Shown in pieces: positions 32,137 to 38,709 of a stretch of 50,404 nucleotides of DNA; position 1 is the stretch's first letter, and each line of letters starts with the position of its first letter. Made by a program: the position numbers and the translations under genes. The notes under the pieces were generated by a model. The model ran no database searches and was not told the origin of the DNA. It was given only the letters and a program-made list of their open reading frames with translations. The stretch is from contig DHOL01000004.1 of assembly GCA_002410755.1 (NCBI GenBank), positions 7,711 through 58,114 of the forward strand. The letters are read 5' to 3'. The stretch comes from Ruminococcaceae bacterium UBA5391 (lineage in GTDB: Bacteria; Bacillota; Clostridia; Oscillospirales; Acutalibacteraceae).

Positions 32137-32174
32137 AAAAAAATATGCTGTAACCCTTTCGGGGCCACAGCATA
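32137..32174 (-). terminator. Terminator of the phosphohexomutase gene
   Basis: TATGCTGT (32144-32151) with ACAGCATA (32167-32174), inner stem CCC/GGG, followed on the minus strand by seven T (32137-32143). May also stop spoVAD read-through. Confidence 0.82.
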
Positions 32175-32193
32175 CCGGAAATTGGAAAGCCTC

Positions 32194-33717
32194 TCAGACG
32201 GCTTTCCGAAGCGGGGCCAAATCGAGCCTGTCGGTACAGGAGCCGAGGAAACCGGAAAGCTCTTCAAGGATTGTTTTTACACCGCCTTTTGAGTTACTTT
32301 CCACATTCAGCGGCATAATGGGGTCATGGACACTCAGGCGCAGCAGGAACCAGCCGTTGCCGTGGCTCTCGTCAAGGGAAACGCGGACACCTTCGCAGTT
32401 GTCCGGTGCAACGGTCCAGCCGGCCTGATTTGCGGAGTATTTTGTCAGTTCCGCAATGATTGCTTCCCCTTCAGCACGGAAGTCCTCCGCAAGGATTGGG
32501 AACCTCAGCTCGGAAGCCTCTGCGGGTTCCCGCAGGGGCCTCAGGAGGTCTTCCAGCGTTTTGCCCTGCGAACGCAGTTTTGCCGCCTTAATGATAATTT
32601 TTGTCACCAGGTAAGCCCCGTCATCAAGAAAATAATTTTCCCGCATGGCGGCGTGCCCGGAAGTCTCAATGGCAAGCGGGCAGTCCACTCCGGCCGCATT
32701 GAGCCGCATGCCTTCATTGATAACGTTGCGGTACCCGCGCTTAAAGCGGCGGTGCTTTCCGCCAAGTGTTTTTTCAATATAATCTTTCAGACCAGAGGAG
32801 GTAACGGAATCTGTCACAATCGTGCCGCCGGGACAATCTTCCAGTGCAATGGCGGAGGCAATGGCCACAAGGCGGTTCCGATTAATCTCATCGCCCCTGG
32901 AATCTACAGCCCCACCCCGATCCACATCGGTATCAAAAATTACGCCAAGGTCGGCTTTTGCTTTCACTACGGCAGCACAGACGGATTTCATTGCCGTTTC
33001 ATTTTCCGGGTTCGGGATATGATTTGGGAAACGCCCATCCGGTTCGAGAAACTGGCTGCCGGAAATGTCTGCGCCGAGCGGCGCGAGCACATCCGTCGCA
33101 TAAAATCCGCCTGCCCCGTTGCCGGCATCCACGACAATATGGAACCCGGCAAGCGGCTTCTCATAGTCCTTTGCACGGACGCCTTCACAGATTGTCTTTC
33201 TCAGCCGGCCGCAATACTGCTTCATGTAATTGATTTTTTCACAGGAGCCCCTGCCCGGTACAGGCCTGTCCCCATCCTGAGCGTGCTGAAGGATTGCCTC
33301 AATATCGGGGCCGTCGAGGCCGCCCTCCCGTGTAAAAAATTTGAGGCCATTGCGGTTCCACGGATGGTGACTTGCCGTAATCTGCACCGAACCGTCACAG
33401 GCCGTGTCCTGCGTAACGAGAAACATTGCCGGGGTAGAAGAAAGCCCGCAGTCCAGCACATGGACTCCGCAGGAGACAAGTGTGCCGACGACGTCTGCGC
33501 GGATGCGCTCCGCTGAAACACGCGGATCATGCCCAACCGCAACAGTCAGGTTTGGAATATCTTTCTTCACACGGTCAGCAAGCCACAGCACAAAGCCTCC
33601 CGTCAGTTTGTTGACAGCCTCATCCGTGAGGAGCACGTTTTCACCGGGGACACCGGCTATCGCCACGCCGCGGATATCCGTGCCGCTTTTAAACTGTTCC
33701 CAGTATTTTGTAAGCAA
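32194..33717 (-). CDS. Phosphohexomutase (phosphoglucomutase/phosphomannomutase family), variant motifs
   Basis: A 507-residue alpha-D-phosphohexomutase that moves phosphate between C1 and C6 of a hexose. All four family loops can be placed but three deviate: phosphoserine loop ITASHHPWNRNG (usual TASHNP), metal loop FDTDVDRGG (usual DGDGDR, with the three Asp and the Arg kept), sugar loop IETSGHAA, and phosphate loop RLSVHDPIMPLN (usual RPSGTEP). The metal aspartates and serine remain, so an active enzyme is likely. The substrate is open. The start is TTG at 33717, eight bases after AAGGAG; the ATG at 33735 lies before that site. It diverges from the ABC ATPase gene. Confidence 0.88.
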   Translation of the reverse strand: MLTKYWEQFKSGTDIRGVAIAGVPGENVLLTDEAVNKLTGGFVLWLADRVKKDIPNLTVAVGHDPRVSAERIRADVVGTLVSCGVHVLDCGLSSTPAMFLVTQDTACDGSVQITASHHPWNRNGLKFFTREGGLDGPDIEAILQHAQDGDRPVPGRGSCEKINYMKQYCGRLRKTICEGVRAKDYEKPLAGFHIVVDAGNGAGGFYATDVLAPLGADISGSQFLEPDGRFPNHIPNPENETAMKSVCAAVVKAKADLGVIFDTDVDRGGAVDSRGDEINRNRLVAIASAIALEDCPGGTIVTDSVTSSGLKDYIEKTLGGKHRRFKRGYRNVINEGMRLNAAGVDCPLAIETSGHAAMRENYFLDDGAYLVTKIIIKAAKLRSQGKTLEDLLRPLREPAEASELRFPILAEDFRAEGEAIIAELTKYSANQAGWTVAPDNCEGVRVSLDESHGNGWFLLRLSVHDPIMPLNVESNSKGGVKTILEELSGFLGSCTDRLDLAPLRKAV

Positions 33718-33838
33718 GAGAATCTCTCCTTCCATTTCAAGCCATTATTCCATATTCAGTATAGCCGGTCCCACGCGGAATTGGAATCAAATTCCGGAAA
33801 TCCGCGGGAATTTTGCCGGAAAAAGGAAAGCCGGAAAA

Positions 33839-34579
33839 ATGAAGAACCTGATTGAGCTGCGGGATATCAAGAAAACTTACAAGATGGGTGCAGGAGAGGT
33901 GCATGCGCTTGACGGCATTTCCCTTTCCATCCAAAAGGGAGAATTTGCTGCGATTGTGGGACGCTCCGGTTCCGGAAAGTCAACCCTGATGAATATTATT
34001 GGCTGCCTTGACACACCTACGTCGGGGAGCTACCGCCTTGCAGGGGAAGACGTTTCCAAATTCTCTGAAAAGCGTCTTGCAAGGGTGCGGAACCGGGAAA
34101 TCGGCTTTATTTTTCAAAGCTTCAACCTGATTGGCAGCCTGCCTGCGCTTGAAAATGTAGAGCTGCCGCTTCTTTACCGCGGCGTAGACCGGGCCGAGCG
34201 CAGGTGCCTTGCGGAAGACGCCCTCAGCCGCGTTGGCCTTGCCGGGCGGATGGACCACCTGCCAAGCCAGATGAGCGGCGGACAGCAGCAGCGTGTTGCG
34301 ATTGCAAGGGCCATAGCCGCCGAACCTCCCATTATCCTCGCGGATGAGCCGACCGGGAATCTTGATACCCGCTCCGGAAGCGAAATTATGGAAATCCTCC
34401 GTGGCCTGCAAAAATCCGGACGCACCGTAGTGCTCATCACGCATGACGAGCGGATCGCCCGCAGTGCAGACCGCACCGTCCGCCTTTGCGACGGGAAGCT
34501 GGAAGCTGACTCCGCCTTGGGGGAAGCTTTGCCTGCCGCTCTGCAAAGAACCTCCGAAAAAATTTTAAAAAGTTTGTAG
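33839..34579 (+). CDS. ABC transporter ATP-binding protein of the MacB/LolD type, without permease neighbour
   Basis: A 246-residue ABC ATPase. Walker A is [11 protein letters not shown], the signature LSxxQ region is [14 protein letters not shown], Walker B is [12 protein letters not shown], and the H-loop is [27 protein letters not shown] and the Q-loop [10 protein letters not shown] place it with the MacB/LolD/FtsE-like group, which exports peptides or lipids. No permease (FtsX-like) gene is next to it. The ATG at 33839 gives the standard N-terminus [13 protein letters not shown]; the frame is open far upstream. The C-terminal 30 residues are an extension with no recognised domain. Confidence 0.92.
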   Translation: MKNLIELRDIKKTYKMGAGEVHALDGISLSIQKGEFAAIVGRSGSGKSTLMNIIGCLDTPTSGSYRLAGEDVSKFSEKRLARVRNREIGFIFQSFNLIGSLPALENVELPLLYRGVDRAERRCLAEDALSRVGLAGRMDHLPSQMSGGQQQRVAIARAIAAEPPIILADEPTGNLDTRSGSEIMEILRGLQKSGRTVVLITHDERIARSADRTVRLCDGKLEADSALGEALPAALQRTSEKILKSL

Positions 34580-34608
34580 ATTCTCCCAGTGGATAAAAAA
34601 ATACAAGA

Positions 34609-34617
34609 TGCTATAAT
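34609..34617 (+). promoter_or_regulatory. Extended -10 promoter of the 88-residue protein gene
   Basis: TGCTATAAT (34609-34617), about 60 bases before the ATG; the -35 is weak. It gives this small gene its own transcription after the ABC ATPase. Confidence 0.55.
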
Positions 34618-34676
34618 GGAGAAGGAATCAATCACCAGATTTATCCTGGAAAATTATTGATTTAGGAGGGGTTAAA

Positions 34677-34943
34677 ATGGCATCATCTCCCATCGAACTA
34701 CATGATATCGACGTTCCGGCTTTTCTGAAAGAGCTTGACCAGTGCAAAGGGAACGTGTTCCTGATGACGCATGAGGGCGACAATCTTAACCTGAAAAGCA
34801 AGCTTTGCCAGCTCGTAGGCCTGACGAAGCTGATTGAAGGCGGCAAGATTGCAGATGCGTTTATCGTCTGTGAAAATCCGGAAGACGAAACCAGGCTGTA
34901 CCGTTTCAATCTTTTTGGTGCGAACGGAGCACAGCCCAAGTAA
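34677..34943 (+). CDS. Small conserved-looking protein, 88 residues, function unknown
   Basis: A small soluble protein with no signal or membrane segment. The centre reads CKGNVFLMTHEGDNLNLKSK, then LCQLVGLTKLIEGGKI and a closing strand-helix region with ENPEDETRLYRFNLFG. From memory it resembles small clostridial proteins that databases have mislabelled polyA polymerase, but I cannot confirm this, and it is far too short for such an enzyme. The strong site GGAGGGG precedes the ATG and a good hairpin terminator follows, so it is a genuine, separately expressed gene. It could be a small fold of about 80 residues with an alpha/beta pattern. Confidence 0.8.
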   Translation: MASSPIELHDIDVPAFLKELDQCKGNVFLMTHEGDNLNLKSKLCQLVGLTKLIEGGKIADAFIVCENPEDETRLYRFNLFGANGAQPK

Positions 34944-34975
34944 GCAGGGGCAGAATATCCTGTCTGCGTAACATA

Positions 34976-35018
34976 AGCGGCCGGAGCGGAAAAACCGTCC
35001 CGGCCGCTACTCTTATCT
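34976..35018 (+). terminator. Terminator after the small protein gene
   Basis: AGCGGCCGG (34976-34984) pairs with CCGGCCGCT (35000-35008), with an inner CGG/CCG stem, then ACTCTTATCTGTT. Confidence 0.75.
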
Positions 35019-35122
35019 GTTATTTCCATAGAAGAATACTTTTCAGCTAAAGCCGTTCTCCATGGTTCCTCCACCTGCTGGATAATCTGCCTTCAGGCTT
35101 AAAACATTCTGGAGAGCTTTCC

Positions 35123-35899
35123 TTATACCCGCGGTACTGGACTTCTCCTTCTTGGCATGCGTGCGGCCGACTTTGCTTCCCGCCGCGCATCGCGCAGGAT
35201 TGCCGAAGCATCGTTATGGCGTTTGCCGTCGCTGTACGAGCTGATATCCGTAAATCCCCCGTTGCCGCCGGAATACCCTGAACCGCCTCTGCCCTTTGGC
35301 CCCTTTCCGGAATGACGGATATGGATAAATATGACAATTCCTATTATGCCGAGTACAACCAGGGCAATGCCAATATAGAAGAGCGGGGAAAACCTGCTGA
35401 TTGGATCAGCGGAAGCCGGTGCAGAAGAAACGGGGGCTTTGCTCTCCTGAGAGCTGGAAGAAAAGAAAAGGGCATTCTGGTCCTGGGAAGAAAGGGACTT
35501 GGAAGAGGAGGGCTTTTCTGTCAGGGAAGAGCTTTCTGTCTTTTTCCGCCACACTGCCGTCATATTTGCATTGGAAGTGAGAGCGTAGGAGCCGGATACC
35601 GCGGTGCCGTTGACTTTCCAGCCAGCAAACTCATAGCCTGAACGGACTGGCGTTATAAATTCTGACATTCGCGTCCCTTTTTTTACATAAGCGCTTTTCT
35701 TCAGGCCTGTCCCGCCGGCAAGGTCAATGGTAACCAGCACCTCCCCTTTTGGGGAGTCATCGTGCTCGACTCTTCCGGTTTCCGGTGACTGAATATCTGT
35801 CAAAGGGGTGACGGCTGCAAAAGCGGAAAGCGTAAGCATGGAAATGCACACGATGGCTGCCAGGAAAAAGGCAAAAGATTTTTCGGCTTTTCTGCTCAT
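35123..35899 (-). CDS. Membrane-anchored surface protein with one InlB-type B-repeat
   Basis: A 258-residue protein. Residues 1-29 are a signal peptide (KAEKSFAFFLAAIVCISML, ending SAFA). Residues 53-118 form one InlB/Listeria-Bacteroides repeat, with the diagnostic GYEFAGWKVNG and the closing NANMTAVW. A Ser-rich linker (123-165) leads to a membrane helix at about 174-194 and a 64-residue cytosolic tail that is Gly-rich, then basic (DARREAKSAARMPRRRSPVPR). It is thus a short surface module on a single anchor without LPXTG. The function is unknown; adhesion or sensing are possibilities. GGAGAGG precedes the ATG at 35899. Confidence 0.85.
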   Translation of the reverse strand: MSRKAEKSFAFFLAAIVCISMLTLSAFAAVTPLTDIQSPETGRVEHDDSPKGEVLVTIDLAGGTGLKKSAYVKKGTRMSEFITPVRSGYEFAGWKVNGTAVSGSYALTSNANMTAVWRKKTESSSLTEKPSSSKSLSSQDQNALFFSSSSQESKAPVSSAPASADPISRFSPLFYIGIALVVLGIIGIVIFIHIRHSGKGPKGRGGSGYSGGNGGFTDISSYSDGKRHNDASAILRDARREAKSAARMPRRRSPVPRV

Positions 35900-36124
35900 A
35901 TCTGTATTTCCTCTCCAAAAAGGTTTTATCATATTACGAAAATTAATTTATAACATCAATTTCAATTAAAGTAATTATATCATAACAGCAGATAACAATA
36001 CTACTATTATCTTGATAAATAATTCCGAAAACAACGCCTGTGGAATCCTCTTTTTCTGTTTTCCTAAACGGCTGTACTGTCATGCCTGTGACAGAAAACA
36101 GAAAGCCGAAAGGAGTAAATTTTC

Positions 36125-36682
36125 ATGCAAACACTCGAAACGAATCGGCTGATTCTGCGTCCATGGCGTGAGAGCGATCTTACGGATTTTCATGAGTACT
36201 GCACGGATCCGGAAGTCGGCCCGAACGCCGGATGGAAACCGCACGAAAGTATGGAGGGAAGCAGACAGATTCTTTCCATCTTCCTCAAAGACGAAAGCGA
36301 AAGCGCCGTCGTACTGAAAGAAACCGGAAAAGTGATCGGCTCCTTTGGTCTGTACTGCGACCGGCTCGGCCACAAAGCCCTCGGCAGCGGGCGGGAAATC
36401 GGCTATGTGCTTTCCCATGACTACTGGGGCCACGGGCTGATACCGGAAGCGGTGCGCCGCGTCATCCGTTTTGCGTTTGACGAGGTGGGCCTCGATTATC
36501 TCTCCATATCGCATTTCCCATTTAATGGACGCTCGAAGCGCGTCATTGAGAAATGCAGATTCCGCTATGAAAAAACAGCACAGGCAACCTACCGTAATTA
36601 CCGCGGTGAAATGCTTGCGGAAGTCTGCTACTTGCTCACCCGCCAAGATTACCTTGAAAACCGGGAATTTTATCAGTCCTAA
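36125..36682 (+). CDS. GNAT-family N-acetyltransferase (RimJ/RimL-like)
   Basis: A 185-residue acetyltransferase of the RimJ/RimL group (Acetyltransf_3). It begins LETNRLILRPWRESDLTDFHEYC, the standard opening. The acetyl-CoA region EIGYVLSHDYWGHGLIPEAV has the R/QxxGxG/A position as YWGHGL. The ending FNGRSKRVIEKCRFRYEKT is also typical. Substrates may be protein N-termini or small amines; not resolved. GAAAGGAGT precedes the ATG. A stem-loop with an 11-base inverted repeat (36053-36063 with 36094-36104) ends close to the ribosome site. It converges on dusB with a 3-base overlap of the two stop codons. Confidence 0.9.
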   Translation: MQTLETNRLILRPWRESDLTDFHEYCTDPEVGPNAGWKPHESMEGSRQILSIFLKDESESAVVLKETGKVIGSFGLYCDRLGHKALGSGREIGYVLSHDYWGHGLIPEAVRRVIRFAFDEVGLDYLSISHFPFNGRSKRVIEKCRFRYEKTAQATYRNYRGEMLAEVCYLLTRQDYLENREFYQS

Positions 36683-37680
36683 ATCAGGCAGCCGTCCAGT
36701 TCTGTCCCCTGCTGTGCCGCAATAATATCCCGCACAAGCATATCAAGGTCGGAACGGGTACAGAGGGAACCAGCGCGCTTCCGGAATTCTGCGGCCCCAC
36801 GGATTCCTTTCAGGTACCAGGCAACGTGTTTGCGGGCCTCATTCATTGCACGGGTTTCCCCTTTATAGCGGCACATGAGGTCAATATGCTGCACCATTAC
36901 AAGCATCCGCTCATAGATGCCGGGCGGCGGGACAATGCGGCAGGATTCCGTGAGATAATCATTGATCTGCCGGAAAACCCATGGGTTCCCGAGCGCTCCG
37001 CGGCCAACCATCACGGCGTCACAGCCTGTCTGCTCCAGCATAAGCGCAGCAGACTGCGCGCCCGTTACGTCGCCGTTTCCGATGACAGGGATTTTTACAG
37101 CCTGCCTGACTTTTTTAATAATACCCCAGTCCGCAGGCGGCGTATACTGTTGGGCTCGCGTCCGCGCATGCACCGCAATGGCGGCAACCCCGGCCTGTTC
37201 GCAGATTTCTGCGACTTCCGGTGCATTGATGTTTTGGGCGTCCCAGCCTGCACGCATTTTTACCGTAACGGGGACCGGCACCGCATCCACTACAGCCGCA
37301 ACAATCTCACCGCAGAGCGGCGGGTTTTTCATCAGTGCACTTCCGGCACCCGGGCTGGTAATCTTCGGCGCAGGGCATCCCATGTTGATGTCAATAAAAT
37401 CAGGAGAAAATTCCATGGCCTTTTTTGCAGCTTCTGCCATAACGGCCGGTTCCGAGCCAAAGATCTGGATGCCCGTCGGACGGGCATTTTTTCCCAGCTC
37501 CATCAGCTCCCGCGTTTTCCTGTCGCCAAACTGAAGTGCTTTGGAGCTCACCATTTCACTCACCGTATATGCTGCACCAAAGCGGGCGCAGGTTTCCCGG
37601 AACGCGCGGTCCCCCGCTCCCGCCATGGGGGCAAGGACAGCCCGTCCGCTGATTTCAAGATTTCCTATCTTCCAGCTCAT
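36679..37680 (-). CDS. dusB: tRNA-dihydrouridine synthase
   Basis: A 333-residue FMN-dependent Dus enzyme of the DusB group, reducing uridines in the tRNA D-loop. Signatures: LAPMAGAGDRAFR at the N-terminus, the catalytic cysteine in DINMGCPAPKITSPGAGSA, KMRAGWD, AVHARTRAQQY, GNGDV and MVGRGALGNPWVF. The C-terminal helical RNA-binding domain is present (RKHVAWYLKGIRGAAEFR). Length is normal. AAGAGG precedes the ATG. The methyltransferase gene lies 15 bases upstream on the same strand, so they are probably cotranscribed. Confidence 0.95.
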   Translation of the reverse strand: MSWKIGNLEISGRAVLAPMAGAGDRAFRETCARFGAAYTVSEMVSSKALQFGDRKTRELMELGKNARPTGIQIFGSEPAVMAEAAKKAMEFSPDFIDINMGCPAPKITSPGAGSALMKNPPLCGEIVAAVVDAVPVPVTVKMRAGWDAQNINAPEVAEICEQAGVAAIAVHARTRAQQYTPPADWGIIKKVRQAVKIPVIGNGDVTGAQSAALMLEQTGCDAVMVGRGALGNPWVFRQINDYLTESCRIVPPPGIYERMLVMVQHIDLMCRYKGETRAMNEARKHVAWYLKGIRGAAEFRKRAGSLCTRSDLDMLVRDIIAAQQGTELDGCLI

Positions 37681-37695
37681 TTATAAAGATTCCTC

Positions 37696-38379
37696 TTACC
37701 GCGCGGGTTCCACAACAGCATACATGGCCATCGGGAAATCCGGTTTTATTGATGTGGTTCCGCTTTCCACAATGTTCAGACGGCTTTCATTTAATTCCCT
37801 GAAAAAAGTACCAAAGCCGACAACCCTACAGGATGTTCCCGCCAGATACAATTCCCGTCCGGTGGCCCCGTGGATCCTTTTCTGCAATTCAAATGCTCTG
37901 GATGGGTCTGTTTCCCATTCTTTCTTTCCGTCTCCTATAGTGCAGATAAGGGCAAGGCCATTATCGCTTAACTGGTCGGAAAGAGACCGATAAAATAATT
38001 TTCGGTCCTCTTCCAGGACAAGCATGTGAAGGACGGCAATGGCATAAATGAAATCGTATTTTACCCCTGTTCTGTCCGTAAGGCAGTTAAGGACCTGGAA
38101 TGACTGTAATTTTTCAGGGTAGCACTGCCTGCAATACTTGACAGCGGCAGGTGAAACATCGGTTGCAAGCAAATTGTATCCTTTTTTTAACAGGAAGTTA
38201 GCGTCTCTGCCTTCCCCGCAGCCGATTTCAAGAATATTGGCAGTTTTGCTGATTCCATATTTTTTAATTGTCCGCTCGACAATCTCTGAATTTTCTGAAG
38301 AAGACCATTGGAGGCCTTTGCTGTGTACCTGCCTGTAACGGTCATCATAGGCTTCATAATATTTTCTGCATTCTCCCAT
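37696..38379 (-). CDS. Class I SAM-dependent methyltransferase, substrate unknown
   Basis: A 227-residue methyltransferase. Motif I is NILEIGCGEGRDANFL (about 48-63), the acidic end of strand 2 is LLATDVS, and post-motif YDFIYAIAVLHMLVLEEDR follows the Methyltransf_11/25 pattern. This resembles tellurite-resistance TehB-like and other small-molecule methyltransferases; I cannot assign the acceptor. The DNA is slightly richer in A+T, with codons such as AAA, TTT and ATT more frequent than in neighbours, which could mean later acquisition. It precedes dusB by 15 bases. Confidence 0.85.
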   Translation of the reverse strand: MGECRKYYEAYDDRYRQVHSKGLQWSSSENSEIVERTIKKYGISKTANILEIGCGEGRDANFLLKKGYNLLATDVSPAAVKYCRQCYPEKLQSFQVLNCLTDRTGVKYDFIYAIAVLHMLVLEEDRKLFYRSLSDQLSDNGLALICTIGDGKKEWETDPSRAFELQKRIHGATGRELYLAGTSCRVVGFGTFFRELNESRLNIVESGTTSIKPDFPMAMYAVVEPAR

Positions 38380-38709
38380 CCGTATCCCTCTTTTCAGAAA
38401 CCGGTGTACGAACGGATTTCATCTATCCATTTTATGGACTCTAGTTTCCGTCGCCCCTGAAAGTTTCCCTTCTGAACTGTCTGGAGAAATTTTTTTGTTA
38501 AGCTTGCTTTTCGGCTGGCCCCGATATTTCATCCGGCAGCCTTCTCCCCCCGGATTTCAGCACCTGAAAGCGGATTAAAAAACATCAGGCAGTTTTGCAG
38601 CCAGCCTAAGCTCTTCAAAGCTGCTGCGTTCAGTATACCACTTATTTTTTTGCGGGGAAAGTGCTATAATAGATTTGTATTACTATGATGTGGGCGGGAG
38701 GAAAAAACA
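38380..38709. other. Divergent intergenic region upstream of polA
   Basis: The 330 bases hold the polA -10 region at the right end and must also hold the methyltransferase promoter on the left, which I cannot place. No open reading frame, repeat or strong hairpin is seen. Confidence 0.55.
38662..38670 (+). promoter_or_regulatory. Extended -10 promoter of polA
   Basis: TGCTATAAT (38662-38670), 40 bases before the start; the -35 (TTATTT, 17 bases upstream) is weak. Confidence 0.55.

Noticed and set aside
33404..33838. N-terminal extension of the ABC ATPase frame
   Set aside because: It runs through the divergent mutase gene; the ATP-binding domain starts normally at 33839.
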